DNA of 64,000 nucleotides from Marinithermus hydrothermalis DSM 14884 (GTDB taxonomy: Bacteria; Deinococcota; Deinococci; Deinococcales; Marinithermaceae): the NCBI RefSeq assembly GCF_000195335.1, contig NC_015387.1, positions 806,001 to 870,000 of the forward strand, written 5' to 3'. How positions within the stretch are numbered: the first letter of the stretch is position 1; each line of letters opens with the position of its first letter. Below, piece after piece: positions 1 to 8,428 of the stretch. The notes beneath the pieces were generated by a model that saw nothing but the letters and a program-made list of their open reading frames with translations, did no database searches and had not been told where the DNA came from. A program made the translations under genes and the position numbers.

Positions 1-4
1 GCGC

Positions 5-490
5 TTGAAGGGGCCGGTGGATTACCGTGCGTTTGGCTCGGAGTTAGCGCAGAAGTTTTCCGAGGTGCCTCTTGACACCCTGGAGGAGTTCGCCCGTAAA
101 GGGCTCAAGGTGGTGCGGCAGCGTCTAGAGCGCGCACCGGCTGGGTTGCGGTACTTGGGTGAGGTGGGGGAGGCGTTAGGATTGGTTCAGGAAGCCAAGC
201 ATTTGCAGTCCCTTTTGGCGGACTGGTTAAACTACCGTCCCCCGACCCGGGAGACGATCGGCGGAGAGATCGGCACGGTGACCTTGACCGCGGAACCGGT
301 CTCTATCGATGCGGGGAAGGTCGTGCTTTCCGTGCGTCAGGTGGAGGACGCGGTGTACGTGACCGTGGCGGGGCAGGTGCCCCGGCGGTTGCGGGACCTT
401 TTGGTGTGGGCGTTTGCGGATCAAGCGGTGGTGATCGCGCGGGAAGGGCACCGGATCGCGCATGTGGTGCTGCCGATCGAGGGAGCGTGA
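5..490 (+). CDS. hypothetical protein, possibly 5'-truncated by the window edge
   Basis: The reading frame opens with TTG at position 5, has no stop before it in the window, and may begin further upstream. The 161-aa product has an amphipathic, helix-rich first half (about residues 1-80, rich in Arg/Lys/Leu) and a beta-rich second half with alternating hydrophobics (about 85-160). There is no signal peptide, membrane segment or cysteine motif. I do not recognise a family. It is followed by a 111-bp gap that holds the promoter of the next gene, so it probably ends its own transcription unit. Coding is supported by GC3-rich codon use like that of its neighbours. Confidence 0.6.
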   Translation: MKGPVDYRAFGSELAQKFSEVPLDTLEEFARKGLKVVRQRLERAPAGLRYLGEVGEALGLVQEAKHLQSLLADWLNYRPPTRETIGGEIGTVTLTAEPVSIDAGKVVLSVRQVEDAVYVTVAGQVPRRLRDLLVWAFADQAVVIAREGHRIAHVVLPIEGA

Positions 491-559
491 GGCGCGGGAA
501 GATCCCGTGGGGTGAGTAACTATGTTAATAGTGAACCTACTTTGTGTAAGGGTACCCGG

Positions 560-590
560 TTGCGCGAGGTCGTAATGTTTTTGTTATACT
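560..590 (+). promoter_or_regulatory. probable promoter of the MFS gene
   Basis: TATACT (585-590) lies 11 nt before the ATG at 602. A possible -35, TTGCGC (560-565), sits 19 bp upstream of it. The leader would be only a few nucleotides long and no Shine-Dalgarno is visible. Confidence 0.5.
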
Positions 591-601
591 GATGCCGTCT
601 C

Positions 602-1855
602 ATGTGGAGTGCGCTGAAGTATAAACGGTTCGCTTATCTTTTTGGGGCGTTACTGGCCTCCGAGGCGGCACACCGGTTCTACCGGATCGCCTTGCTCGTC
701 ATGGTGTATACCCTGACGGAGAACGCCTTGTGGGTCTCGGCGACGCTGGCCGCGCAGCTCCTGGCTAGCGTGCTACTAGGACCGATGCTTTCGGCCTGGG
801 CGGACGCACGGGACCGCAAGGGGCTTCTCGCGGGCGCGGTGCTCGTCAAGGGCGGGGTGGTGCTCGCGGTGCTGCTTTTAGGCATGCGCCTCCCGCTTCT
901 CCTGCTCGCCCTGGTCTTTTTGCTCGAAGGGGCGCGCAGTCTGTACCGCGCGGTGGTTCATGCCGTCGTGCCCGAACTCGTACCGGAAAAGCACATGGAC
1001 GCGGCAAACGGCCTGGTGGTGTTTAGCGGCCGTTTCGCCGAGACGGTCTTCGTGGGGCTGGCGGGGGTACTGGTGGCGTGGGGCGGTGCGGAACTGGCCT
1101 TTGGGAGCAGCGCCGCGCTGTACCTGCTCGCTATGCTGCTACTCGCGGGGTTGCCGAGCCTGCCCTCCACACGCCCGGCCCAAGGCGGGTACTTCCAGCG
1201 GGTACGGGAAGGCGTTGGGCATGTGCTCACCCACCCCACCGTACGCCAGGTGGTCGGCACTCTGTTCGCCGCTGCGATGTTTGGTTCGGTGGAGACCGTG
1301 CTCGGCGTGGTGCTGGCGGTGGGCGTGTTGGGCGTGGGCTCCGCGGGGTTTGGGTTGATGGAGGGTGCGATGGCCTTAGGCGCCATCTTAGGGACTTTCA
1401 TCATCCCGCACCTCACGAACCGCCTGCCGCGCGAACGGGTCTTCTTCGGCGCCTTGATCGTCTTCGGGTTGTTCGAGGCCTCGATTGGGGCCTTCCCGTT
1501 GTTTGCCTGGGTGCTCGCGGCCTACTTCGTATCCGGCCTGCTGAACGTGGCCTTCCTCATCCCGGCCCGTACGATGCTGCAGCTAAACACACCCAACGAG
1601 CTGCGCACCCGGGTGTTCGCGGCCTTCGCCGCGGTGATGGACACCGCGGTCCTGATCGGCGTGACGGCTGGGGGCGCGCTGGAGAAAGGCTTCGGCGCCC
1701 CCACGACCTTCGTGATCGCCGGCTTGAGCGTCTCGACCGTCGCCCTTATCGCCGCGGTTTTCGCCCGGCGCGCTACCCTTCCCGCACCCAGCGTGCCGCC
1801 TCCAGGGCGTAGTACGTCAGAATCACCTGAGCGCCCGCGCGGCGAAGACCCGTGA
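602..1855 (+). CDS. major facilitator superfamily transporter (EntS/MFS_3-like)
   Basis: A 417-aa integral membrane protein with about ten to twelve hydrophobic segments, matching the usual length of drug or siderophore exporters of the MFS_3 (enterobactin exporter-like) group. The loop near residues 58-68 ([12 protein letters not shown]) is the expected cytoplasmic MFS motif-A region between TM2 and TM3. The last 30 residues are polar and Pro/Arg/Ser-rich, and the corresponding DNA overlaps the 3' end of the convergent hemB gene by 83 bp; the hemB end is the conserved one, so this tail is probably dispensable. The substrate cannot be told from sequence. The gene appears monocistronic with a near-leaderless promoter. 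Confidence 0.8.
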   Translation: MWSALKYKRFAYLFGALLASEAAHRFYRIALLVMVYTLTENALWVSATLAAQLLASVLLGPMLSAWADARDRKGLLAGAVLVKGGVVLAVLLLGMRLPLLLLALVFLLEGARSLYRAVVHAVVPELVPEKHMDAANGLVVFSGRFAETVFVGLAGVLVAWGGAELAFGSSAALYLLAMLLLAGLPSLPSTRPAQGGYFQRVREGVGHVLTHPTVRQVVGTLFAAAMFGSVETVLGVVLAVGVLGVGSAGFGLMEGAMALGAILGTFIIPHLTNRLPRERVFFGALIVFGLFEASIGAFPLFAWVLAAYFVSGLLNVAFLIPARTMLQLNTPNELRTRVFAAFAAVMDTAVLIGVTAGGALEKGFGAPTTFVIAGLSVSTVALIAAVFARRATLPAPSVPPPGRSTSESPERPRGEDP

Positions 1856-2744
1856 GGGCCTCGAGCACCACCCGTCGCTCGTCGATCCACCCGTTCAGGG
1901 CGGCGGCTTTGATCATGGCGTACTCGCCGGAGACGTGATAAGCCGCAATGGGCTTGGCGAAACGCGCCTTCAGCTCGCGCACCAGATCCAGGTAAGGCAG
2001 GGCCGGCTTCACCATCAAGAGGTCGGCCCCCTCGAGGTCATCCAGCGTAGCTTCGCGCACCGCGTCCCAGTACCCGGCAGCGGGATCCATCTGGTAGCTC
2101 GCCCGGTCCCCGAAGGCCGGGGCGGAGTCCGCGGCCTCACGGAAGGGGCCGTAGAAGGCCGACGCGTACTTCACGGCGTATGAGAGGATTGGGACGTGCG
2201 GGTACCCCGCGGCGTCCAGCGCCTTGCGGATGGCTGCGACCTGCCCGTCCATCATCGCGCTCGGCGCGACGATATCGGCCCCGGCCTTGGCTTGGGAGAC
2301 CGCGGTTTGAGCCAGCAGCTCGAGCGTCGCGTCGTTATCCACGGTGTCACCCTGGAGGACACCGCAGTGCCCGTGCCGAGTGTACTCGCACAAGCAGGTG
2401 TCGGCCACCACGAGCAGGTCGGGGTACGCGGCCTTCAAGCGGCGGGTGGCTTCCTGCACGATCCCGTCCTCAGCGTAGGCGCCGCTTCCCTGGTCGTCCT
2501 TGGCCTCCTCAGGCAGTACGCCGAACAGGATCACCCCGCCCAGGCCGGCCTCGCGGGCCTGGCCCGCGATTTCCACCAGGCTTTCCAGGGAGTGCCGGTA
2601 CTGGCCGGGCATGGACGCGATCGGCTCAGGGGCCGGCGCGGGGTGCACGAACAGCGGAAGAATCAGGTTGCGCGGCTCGAGGGTCGTCTCCCGAACCAAG
2701 CGCCGCAACTGCGGCGTAGTGCGTAAACGGCGTGGGCGTTCCAT
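1773..2744 (-). CDS. hemB: porphobilinogen synthase (delta-aminolevulinate dehydratase)
   Basis: HemB condenses two 5-aminolevulinate molecules to porphobilinogen, the second common step of tetrapyrrole (haem, sirohaem, cobalamin) synthesis, in the cytosol. The 323-aa product has family length. The metal-site segment [15 protein letters not shown] carries the three cysteines of zinc-type enzymes, and the two catalytic lysines lie in [13 protein letters not shown] and [11 protein letters not shown]. The conserved C-terminal [12 protein letters not shown] confirms that the gene really runs to 1773, overlapping the MFS gene tail-to-tail by 83 bp. The gene stands alone, divergent from ybaB, with a -10 box six bases before its ATG. 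Confidence 0.96.
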   Translation of the reverse strand: MERPRRLRTTPQLRRLVRETTLEPRNLILPLFVHPAPAPEPIASMPGQYRHSLESLVEIAGQAREAGLGGVILFGVLPEEAKDDQGSGAYAEDGIVQEATRRLKAAYPDLLVVADTCLCEYTRHGHCGVLQGDTVDNDATLELLAQTAVSQAKAGADIVAPSAMMDGQVAAIRKALDAAGYPHVPILSYAVKYASAFYGPFREAADSAPAFGDRASYQMDPAAGYWDAVREATLDDLEGADLLMVKPALPYLDLVRELKARFAKPIAAYHVSGEYAMIKAAALNGWIDERRVVLEALTGLRRAGAQVILTYYALEAARWVREG

Positions 2745-2750
2745 GCCCTA

Positions 2751-2756
2751 AGTGTA
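2751..2756 (-). promoter_or_regulatory. -10 box of hemB (leaderless)
   Basis: TACACT on the minus strand ends six bases before the hemB ATG (2744), so the transcript should start at or next to the start codon. No convincing -35 was seen. Confidence 0.5.
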
Positions 2757-2817
2757 GTCCGCGCGCTGCTTCGTGGGTAGGGAACAACTGCCCCGGTGAG
2801 GGTGTGCGTGCGGTGCC

Positions 2818-2823
2818 TATAAT
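2818..2823 (+). promoter_or_regulatory. -10 box of the ybaB-recR-Roadblock operon
   Basis: A perfect TATAAT lies 16 bp before the ybaB ATG, with GGAGGG (2831-2836) in the right place for a Shine-Dalgarno. The -35 is weak. The 95-bp hemB/ybaB gap therefore carries divergent promoters. Confidence 0.6.
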
Positions 2824-2839
2824 GGAGGGCGGAGGGACG

Positions 2840-3154
2840 ATGAACTTTCAGAAACTCATCAAGGAAGCGCAGAAAGCGCAGCGAAAAGCAGCTGAGGTGC
2901 AGGAGAAGCTCGCCCAGATGACCGTGGTGGGGTCCGCGGGCGGGGGGCTGGTCGAGGTCACGGCGACCGGGCAAGGTCAGATCGTCGGGGTCAAGCTAGA
3001 CCCTAGGGCCGTGGATCCGGAGGACGTGGAGGCGTTGGAGGACCTCGTGCTCGTGGCGATCAAGGACGCCCAGGAGAAGGCGCATGCGCTCGCCGAGGAG
3101 GAGATGACCCGGCAGCTCGGCTCCGTAGGCCAGATGCTGGGAGGCCTTCTTTGA
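2840..3154 (+). CDS. ybaB: YbaB/EbfC family nucleoid-associated protein
   Basis: A 104-aa small DNA-binding protein of the YbaB/EbfC family, which forms tweezer-shaped dimers on DNA and is almost always encoded directly before recR. The ATG at 2840 is chosen because the family begins MNFQKLIKEAQK and GGAGGG precedes it; an in-frame start further upstream would add an unrelated Cys-rich leader that overlaps the promoter. The N-terminal helix (1-30) is Lys/Gln/Glu-rich, followed by the beta region GLVEVTATGQGQIVGVKLDP and a C-terminal helix. Its TGA overlaps the TTG start of recR, so the two are translationally coupled. Confidence 0.93.
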   Translation: MNFQKLIKEAQKAQRKAAEVQEKLAQMTVVGSAGGGLVEVTATGQGQIVGVKLDPRAVDPEDVEALEDLVLVAIKDAQEKAHALAEEEMTRQLGSVGQMLGGLL

Positions 3155-3744
3155 AGTACCCGAACGCGCTGTTGCAGCTGGTGCGTAGCCTCGCCCGCCT
3201 GCCGGGCGTAGGGCCCAAGAGCGCGCAGAAGCTGGCCTTGTACCTAGCCCAGCACGCCGAGGCGGCCGAGACGCTCGAGCAGGCCCTCCGGGGCGTACGG
3301 GAACGGGTGCGCCCGTGCGTGCGCTGCGGTAACCTCGCCGAGGCGGAGTTGTGCCCCGTGTGTGCGGATCCCGGCCGGGACCACGGGGTGATCTGCGTGG
3401 TGGAGACGCCGGGGGACCTCCTCGCGATCGAGAAGAGCGGGGAGTACAACGGAGTCTACCACGTTCTCGGGGGGGCGCTGAACCCGCTGGAGGGGATCGG
3501 GCCGGAGGACCTCCGAGTGGCGGAGCTGCTTGAACGACTTGAGGGCGTCCAGGAGGTGATCCTGGCGACCTCGATGACGGTCGAGGGAGAGGCGACCGCG
3601 GGCTACCTCGCCGAACTGCTCAAAGCCCGCGGCCTCCGCGCGACCCGGCCGGCCTACGGCCTGCCTGTGGGCGGCGCGCTCGAGTACGTGGATGAGGTGA
3701 CCCTCGCTCGAGCTTTAGCGCACCGGCGTGCCTTCTCGGAGTGA
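3151..3744 (+). CDS. recR: recombination mediator RecR
   Basis: RecR acts with RecO (and RecF) to load RecA at single-strand gaps. The 197-aa protein has family length and layout: an N-terminal helix-hairpin-helix (LARLPGVGPKSAQKL, about 12-26), a C4 zinc finger (CVRC near 56 and CPVC about 15 residues on), and a Toprim domain beginning ICVVETPGDLLAIE. The start is TTG at 3151, overlapping the ybaB stop as TTGA. Its own TGA overlaps the next gene, so ybaB, recR and the Roadblock genes look like a single operon. Confidence 0.96.
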   Translation: MKYPNALLQLVRSLARLPGVGPKSAQKLALYLAQHAEAAETLEQALRGVRERVRPCVRCGNLAEAELCPVCADPGRDHGVICVVETPGDLLAIEKSGEYNGVYHVLGGALNPLEGIGPEDLRVAELLERLEGVQEVILATSMTVEGEATAGYLAELLKARGLRATRPAYGLPVGGALEYVDEVTLARALAHRRAFSE

Positions 3745-4112
3745 CCATGCGGGACTTTGAGCACGTTCTGAGCTCGCTGGTCGTGCGTATCGAAGGGGCG
3801 ATCGCCGCTGCGGTTGGGGGGTTAGATGGCCTGTTGGTGGAGGGGTTTACCCGCCGGAAGGCGGTGGATCTGGCCGCGGCGGTGGCGGAACACGCTGGAT
3901 TGCTGCGCTCTAGCCGTGAGGCGTACGCCGGTTCGCTTGGCGCGAGCCGGGTGCGGGAGTTGTGCGTGTGGTCTGACCAGCTGGTGGGGTACGCGCGATT
4001 GATCGACGAAGAGTACTTCTTACTCCTCTTACTCACGCCTGACGCGAACCTAGGGAAGACGCGGGTGGTCTCGAGTCAGGCCGTTGAGGCGTTAAAGGAG
4101 GTGTTGGGATGA
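3741..4112 (+). CDS. Roadblock/LC7-like protein 1
   Basis: A 123-aa protein with the length and hydrophobic pattern of Roadblock/LC7 domains: helix, then a strand with DGLLVEGF (about 28-35), helix (AVDLAAAVAEHAG), and two strands (YFLLLLLTPDANLG). Roadblock proteins are dimeric platforms that regulate small Ras-like GTPases; the bacterial MglB acts on MglA. The start ATGAC overlaps the recR stop. This copy is the most divergent of the three here, and the assignment rests on fold pattern and on its two neighbours. No GTPase gene is present in the window. Confidence 0.65.
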   Translation: MTMRDFEHVLSSLVVRIEGAIAAAVGGLDGLLVEGFTRRKAVDLAAAVAEHAGLLRSSREAYAGSLGASRVRELCVWSDQLVGYARLIDEEYFLLLLLTPDANLGKTRVVSSQAVEALKEVLG

Positions 4113-4444
4113 GCTGGCTCGCGAGCCTCTCGGCCATGCCGTCGGTGGAACGCGCGGTGTTGACCGGCATGGACGGGTTGGTCATCGAGGCGGTAGGGCA
4201 ACGGGGCCCGGATCCGCAGCTCCTCGCGGCGGAGCTGGCCGGCTTGATGCGCGCGATGGGCGGGGTGAGCCGGGCGCTGGGCGAAGAGCTGCGGCGCTTT
4301 ACCGTGGCCACGGACGAGCACGAGATCCTGGCCGTTTGCTTCGGGCAGTACTGCTTGGGAGCCCTGATCCAGCGTGGCAGCGACCGTAAAGCAGTGGGCG
4401 CGGAGCTTTCCCGGCTAGCGTTGGTGCTGGCCGAGCGGTTGTAG
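4109..4444 (+). CDS. Roadblock/LC7 domain protein 2
   Basis: A 111-aa protein. The segment SVERAVLTGMDGLVIEAV (about 12-29) is a clear Roadblock signature (self-assessing strand pair with G-x-D-G), followed by a long helix (LLAAELAGLMRAMGGVSRAL) and a strand with EILAVCFGQYCLGALI. It overlaps the preceding gene by four bases (ATGA) and is preceded by AAAGGAGG. Together with its neighbours it could form homo- or heterodimers acting on an unlinked MglA-type GTPase; that is inference. Confidence 0.78.
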   Translation: MSWLASLSAMPSVERAVLTGMDGLVIEAVGQRGPDPQLLAAELAGLMRAMGGVSRALGEELRRFTVATDEHEILAVCFGQYCLGALIQRGSDRKAVGAELSRLALVLAERL

Positions 4445-4455
4445 GAGGTGTGGGG

Positions 4456-4821
4456 GTGGCCGTACGCGAGGTGCTGGAGGAACTCGGTGAGGTTCGGGGC
4501 GTTGAGGCGTGCGCCCTTGTGGGCGAGGACGGTTTCGTGATCGAGGGGATGCAGCGCGAAAACGCTCCGGAGGTGGACTTTCTTGGTGGAGCTGCGACGT
4601 CCGCGATGGCCTCCGCGCGCGCGCTGGCGGATCACCTGCAGCGTGGCGCGGTGGAGGAGGTGATGGTAGAGTACCCCGAGGGGCCGATCCTTTTGGTCCC
4701 GCTCGAGGTGGGTGAGAGCAGTTACATGCTCGTGACCCTGCTCGACTCGGTGCAGAGTCTGGGCCGCGTGCGTTTCCAGCTCAAGCGCGTGGTGCCCAGG
4801 TTAAGGGAGGTATTGGTGTGA
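4456..4821 (+). CDS. Roadblock/LC7 domain protein 3
   Basis: A 121-aa Roadblock protein: VRGVEACALVGEDGFVIEGM (about 13-32) is the signature strand pair, followed by a helix with alternating Ala and Ser and by the C-terminal strands GPILLVPLEVGESSYMLVTL. GTG at 4456 is preferred over the in-frame GTG at 4450, because the Shine-Dalgarno AGGAGG (4443-4448) is then seven bases away instead of one. It ends in a GTGA overlap with the next gene. This copy is the closest of the three to MglB-type proteins in appearance. Confidence 0.8.
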   Translation: MAVREVLEELGEVRGVEACALVGEDGFVIEGMQRENAPEVDFLGGAATSAMASARALADHLQRGAVEEVMVEYPEGPILLVPLEVGESSYMLVTLLDSVQSLGRVRFQLKRVVPRLREVLV

Positions 4822-5090
4822 ACAAGGAGCTACGCTTGAACATCGATAAGGAGACCGCGCGGGGGCAGTACGCGAACGTGGCGGTGATCTCCCATACCCG
4901 CAACGAGTTCTTCCTTGATTTCGCGCTCGTGCAGCCGAGCGGCGACGCGATGGTCGTCTCCCGGATCCTGAGCAGCCCGCAACACGCGAAGGCGTTGTTG
5001 CGCTCCCTCGCGGAAAATATACGCCGTTACGAGGAGACCTTCGGCCCGATCCCGGAGCCGGTCGCGGGGGAAGGCGAGGCGTCGGCGTAA
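4818..5090 (+). CDS. DUF3467 family small protein
   Basis: A 90-aa acidic protein that starts with GTG overlapping the preceding stop. The central block YANVAVISHTRNEFFLDF followed by MVVSRILSSPQHAKALL is characteristic of DUF3467, a small family of unknown function. It closes the operon: a strong hairpin terminator follows 14 bp after its stop. Being the last gene after three Roadblock genes suggests it belongs to the same process, but the sequence does not show what it does. Confidence 0.78.
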   Translation: MNKELRLNIDKETARGQYANVAVISHTRNEFFLDFALVQPSGDAMVVSRILSSPQHAKALLRSLAENIRRYEETFGPIPEPVAGEGEASA

Positions 5091-5103
5091 CGCATATAAA
5101 ACG

Positions 5104-5134
5104 CGCGGGGCAGGCTACGGCCTGCCCCGCGTTT
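5104..5134. terminator. bidirectional terminator between the Roadblock operon and fabF
   Basis: A perfect 12-bp stem (5104-5115 with 5120-5131) and a TACG tetraloop, followed on the plus strand by TTTCATTT. It lies between convergent genes and could serve both strands. Confidence 0.85.
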
Positions 5135-5143
5135 CATTTGCAC

Positions 5144-6373
5144 TCACACGCGCTTGAACAGCAGCGTTGCGTTTTGGCCGCCAAACGCGAAGGAATTGGA
5201 CAGGGCGTACTCCACCCGCGCTTCCCGCGGCGTGTTCGGCACGTAGTCCAGGTCCAACTCCGGATCCGGCTCGTCGTAGTTGATCGTAGGGGGCAGCACG
5301 CCGTAGGCGAGGGCCTGCACCGTGGCGATAGCCTCCACCGCGCCCGCCGCGCCTAGGAGGTGCCCGGTCATGGACTTGGTCGAGGAAACCGCAAGACGGC
5401 GCGCGTGCTCCCCAAACACCCTTTTGATGGCCAGGGTTTCCACACGGTCGTTCAGCGGGGTGGAGGTGCCGTGCGCGTTGATGTACCCAACCGCGTCTGG
5501 AGCGACCCCTGCGTCCTCGAGCGCCCGTTGCATCGCGAGCACCGCACCTTTCCCTTCGGGGTGCGGTTCGGTGATGTGATGCGCGTCGGCGCTGCGCCCA
5601 AACCCCACAACCTCCGCGTAGATCCGCGCGCCGCGCGCCTTGGCCCGCTCGTACTCCTCGAGCACCAGGACACCCGCGCCTTCTGCGAGCACGAACCCAT
5701 CGCGGCTTGCGCTGAAAGGACGGCTGGCCCGCTGCGGCTCGTCGTTGCGGGTGGAGAGGGCCTTCATCGCCGAGAACCCGCCTACGGCCATCGGGGTCAC
5801 GGCGGCTTCGGCACCGCCCGCGATCATCACGTCCGCCTCGCCTCGCTGGATCATCTGGTACGCGGTCCCGATCGCGTCGGCTCCGGTCGCGCACGCGGTG
5901 ACCACGGTGGAGCTTGGGCCTTGGAGCCCGTACCGCATCGCCACGTGCCCCGAAGCCATGTTCGCGATCATCATCGGGATAAAAAACGGCGAGAGCCGGT
6001 GCGCGCCCCGCTCGAAATAGACCTTGGACTGCGCCTCCCAGGTCTCAATCCCCCCAATACCCGAACCGATCAGGGTGCCGACTCGGGTCGGGTCCAGCGC
6101 CTCCAGTTCGAGCCCGCTGTCCTTGAGCGCGAGGTCCGCGGCGATCAGGGCGAGCTGAACGTAACGGTCTAACCGTCTTAGCTCCCGGCGCTCGAGCCAC
6201 CGTTCCGGTTCCACGTCGACCTCACCGGCGATGCGTACCGGTAGGTTTGAGGCGTCGAAACGGGTGATGGTCCGGATACCGCTCCGCCCTTCGAGCTGTG
6301 CTTGGTGAAAGGCTTCCGCGCCGACGCCGATCGGCGTGACGGGACCCAGGCCAGTGATCGCAACCCTACGCAT
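5144..6373 (-). CDS. fabF: 3-oxoacyl-[acyl-carrier-protein] synthase II
   Basis: The 409-aa KAS II elongates acyl-ACP with malonyl-ACP in type II fatty-acid synthesis. The Cys-His-His triad is visible: Cys161 in [13 protein letters not shown], His in [13 protein letters not shown] and His in [18 protein letters not shown]. It follows acpP in the usual order, but a strong hairpin and a leaderless promoter separate the two. The ATG at 6373 has no Shine-Dalgarno; TATACT ends six bases upstream. This suggests that fabF, whose product governs membrane fluidity in other bacteria, can be set apart from the rest of the operon. Confidence 0.97.
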   Translation of the reverse strand: MRRVAITGLGPVTPIGVGAEAFHQAQLEGRSGIRTITRFDASNLPVRIAGEVDVEPERWLERRELRRLDRYVQLALIAADLALKDSGLELEALDPTRVGTLIGSGIGGIETWEAQSKVYFERGAHRLSPFFIPMMIANMASGHVAMRYGLQGPSSTVVTACATGADAIGTAYQMIQRGEADVMIAGGAEAAVTPMAVGGFSAMKALSTRNDEPQRASRPFSASRDGFVLAEGAGVLVLEEYERAKARGARIYAEVVGFGRSADAHHITEPHPEGKGAVLAMQRALEDAGVAPDAVGYINAHGTSTPLNDRVETLAIKRVFGEHARRLAVSSTKSMTGHLLGAAGAVEAIATVQALAYGVLPPTINYDEPDPELDLDYVPNTPREARVEYALSNSFAFGGQNATLLFKRV

Positions 6374-6379
6374 AAACTC

Positions 6380-6385
6380 AGTATA
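6380..6385 (-). promoter_or_regulatory. -10 box of fabF (leaderless)
   Basis: TATACT on the minus strand, six bases before the fabF ATG and just downstream of the acpP terminator. Confidence 0.6.
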
Positions 6386-6396
6386 GCCGTGCGGCG

Positions 6397-6444
6397 AAAA
6401 CGAGAGGCTAGGGGGCGGCGCACCGCTCCGTCGCTAGCCTCTCG
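6397..6444 (-). terminator. rho-independent terminator after acpP
   Basis: A perfect 11-bp inverted repeat (6401-6411 and 6434-6444, CGAGAGGCTAG arms) with further internal GC pairing. On the minus strand it is followed by TTTTCG. It lies between acpP and fabF. Confidence 0.8.
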
Positions 6445-6452
6445 GAAGGGGC

Positions 6453-6686
6453 TTAACCCAGCTTGCTCTCGATGTACTCGACCGCGTCCTTGACGGTCCG
6501 GATTTTTTCCGCGTCCTCGTCACTGATCTCCAGACCGAACTTGTCCTCGAGGCCCATGATGAGCTCAACCGTGTCCAAGGAGTCGGCCCCCAGGTCTTCG
6601 ATAAAACGCGATTCGAGCGTGATCTGGTCTTCTTCAACGCCCAGCTTCTCAGCGATGACTTCCTTGACCTGTTCGAATACGTTCAT
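6453..6686 (-). CDS. acpP: acyl carrier protein
   Basis: A 77-aa acidic four-helix protein. The phosphopantetheine attachment serine is Ser36 in [10 protein letters not shown]. The ATG at 6686 is chosen over an in-frame TTG fifteen bases earlier, because the Shine-Dalgarno GGAGG sits just before it and family members begin near [11 protein letters not shown]. The 87-bp gap after fabG contains an AT-rich TAAAAT (6708-6713), a possible extra promoter fitting the high demand for ACP. A strong terminator follows. Confidence 0.97.
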   Translation of the reverse strand: MNVFEQVKEVIAEKLGVEEDQITLESRFIEDLGADSLDTVELIMGLEDKFGLEISDEDAEKIRTVKDAVEYIESKLG

Positions 6687-6707
6687 CGCGTATACCTCCA
6701 AGGGGGG

Positions 6708-6713
6708 ATTTTA
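6708..6713 (-). promoter_or_regulatory. possible internal promoter of acpP
   Basis: TAAAAT on the minus strand, 21 bases upstream of the acpP start, in the only AT-rich patch of the fabG-acpP gap. No good -35 was seen. Confidence 0.35.
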
Positions 6714-6773
6714 TCACACGGGGCCGGGCAGTACGGGCGGGGTTTCGGGTTTTGCCCCGGTTCAATTCACGCC

Positions 6774-7511
6774 TTAGTGCGGCGTGAGCCCGCCGTCGAC
6801 GCACAGGGTTTGCCCGTTGATGTAGGCTGCGTCGTCCGAAACGAGGAAGGCCACGGCTTTCGCGACCTCTTCGGGCTTTCCGAAGCGCCCCATGGGGATG
6901 GATTTCAGGTACTCCTCCCGCACCTTTTCCGGGAGGGCTGCGGTCATGTCCGACTCGATAAACCCAGGCGCGATCGCGTTCACCGTGATCCCGCGGTTCG
7001 CGTACTCCTTGGCGACCGAGCGGGTAAACCCGATCAGCGCGGCTTTGGTCGCCACGTAGTTGGCCTGCCCCGCGTTCCCCAGGATGCCGGCCACGCTCGT
7101 GATATTCACGATGCGACCCCAACGCTGCCGGATCATGCGTTTGACGGCCTCGCGCGTGGCGCGGAACACCGCGGAGAGGTTGGTTTCTAAAACCGCGTTC
7201 CAGTCGGCGTCCTTCATGCGGATCAGGAGGGTGTCCCGGGTAATGCCGGCGTTGTTCACCAGCACGTCCAGCCCCCCGAGAGCCTCCGCCGCTTCGTTCA
7301 CGAGCCGCGAGGCCGCCTCCGGCATCGCGAGGTCCGCGCCGATCACGGCGACGCTCGGTGCGCCGCGTTCCTGAGCTTCCTGAGCCACCTGCTCCGCAGC
7401 TTCCCGGTTGCGCCCGTAATGCACCGCGACGGCGTACCCGCGGCTAGCGAGCTCGAGCGCGATGGCTTTACCGATGCCCCGACTAGAACCGGTGATGAGC
7501 GCTTTGCGCAT
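6774..7511 (-). CDS. fabG: 3-oxoacyl-[acyl-carrier-protein] reductase
   Basis: A 245-aa short-chain dehydrogenase that reduces 3-oxoacyl-ACP with NADPH. The cofactor motif TGSSRGIG (7-14), the structural NNAG, the catalytic Ser (NITSVAG) and the YVATK Tyr/Lys pair are all present, and the C terminus INGQTLCVDGG is typical of FabG. GGAGGT precedes the ATG. It lies 11 bp after fabD in the fab operon. Confidence 0.97.
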   Translation of the reverse strand: MRKALITGSSRGIGKAIALELASRGYAVAVHYGRNREAAEQVAQEAQERGAPSVAVIGADLAMPEAASRLVNEAAEALGGLDVLVNNAGITRDTLLIRMKDADWNAVLETNLSAVFRATREAVKRMIRQRWGRIVNITSVAGILGNAGQANYVATKAALIGFTRSVAKEYANRGITVNAIAPGFIESDMTAALPEKVREEYLKSIPMGRFGKPEEVAKAVAFLVSDDAAYINGQTLCVDGGLTPH

Positions 7512-7522
7512 GCGTACCTCCC

Positions 7523-8428
7523 TTACTGAACTTCCGCTTGGATCGCTTCCGGCGTGGTGAGGGCGAAGGCCTCAGCTTCCGCCAGCGTCCGCTTGACCAG
7601 CCCGGTGAGCACGTTTCCTGAACCGAACTCCAGGAAACGCCGCACGCCGCGGCGCCAGAGGTCCTCCAGGGTCTCCACCCAGCGCACGGGTGCGGTCACC
7701 TGTTGAATCAGGAGATCCCGGATCCTCTCGGGGTCGGTCTCCGGAGCCGCGGTCACGTTCGAGTACACGGGGAAGACCGGCCTGCGGAACGCAACGTTCG
7801 CGACCTCTTCCGCGAGCCGCTCGGCGGCGGGACGCATCAGACTCGAGTGAAACGGCGCGGATACCTTCAGGGGAACGACCCGGGCCCGCGCGGCCTTAAG
7901 GGCCTCTGCGGCTTGCGCGACGCCTTCGGCCGTGCCGCTGATCACGGTTTGCTCAGGTGCGTTGAGGTTCGCGACCTCCACGCCCTCGAACTCCCGTACG
8001 ATCGCCTCGACGGTGTCGCGCGGGACCTTGAGCACCGCGGCCATCGCGCCTTGGCCTACTGGGACGGCCTCCTGCATGAATTGCCCCCGCTTACGCACGA
8101 GGTGCAGGGCGACCTCGAGCTCGAGGGTGCCCGCGGCGACGTGGGCGGTCCATTCACCGAGCGAGTGCCCCGCGGCGTACGCGGGCAGGGGGGCACCCGC
8201 GCTGCGGTACGCCATCCAGGCGGCGTACCCTACGGCGAGGAGGGCGGGTTGTTGGTTCTCGGTGAGACGGAGGGCCTCCTCGGGGCCTTCCCACATGAGG
8301 TTAAGCAGGCCAGGCAGCGCGGCTTCGGCACGGTCGAGCGCTTCTCGAGCCGCGGGGAAGGTTTCGTACAGAGCCCGGCCCATGCCTACGGCTTGCGATC
8401 CTTGGCCTGGGAAGAGCGCGGCGTTCAC
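7523..8428 (-). CDS. fabD: malonyl-CoA:ACP transacylase
   Basis: A 301-aa enzyme that moves malonyl from CoA to ACP. It begins with the family motif LFPGQGSQAVGMG, has the nucleophile Ser89 in AGHSLGEW, and the catalytic His in SAPFHSSLM. The GTG start overlaps the fabH stop as GTGA and is preceded by GGAGGTG, so FabH and FabD synthesis are coupled. Confidence 0.97.
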   Translation of the reverse strand: MNAALFPGQGSQAVGMGRALYETFPAAREALDRAEAALPGLLNLMWEGPEEALRLTENQQPALLAVGYAAWMAYRSAGAPLPAYAAGHSLGEWTAHVAAGTLELEVALHLVRKRGQFMQEAVPVGQGAMAAVLKVPRDTVEAIVREFEGVEVANLNAPEQTVISGTAEGVAQAAEALKAARARVVPLKVSAPFHSSLMRPAAERLAEEVANVAFRRPVFPVYSNVTAAPETDPERIRDLLIQQVTAPVRWVETLEDLWRRGVRRFLEFGSGNVLTGLVKRTLAEAEAFALTTPEAIQAEVQ

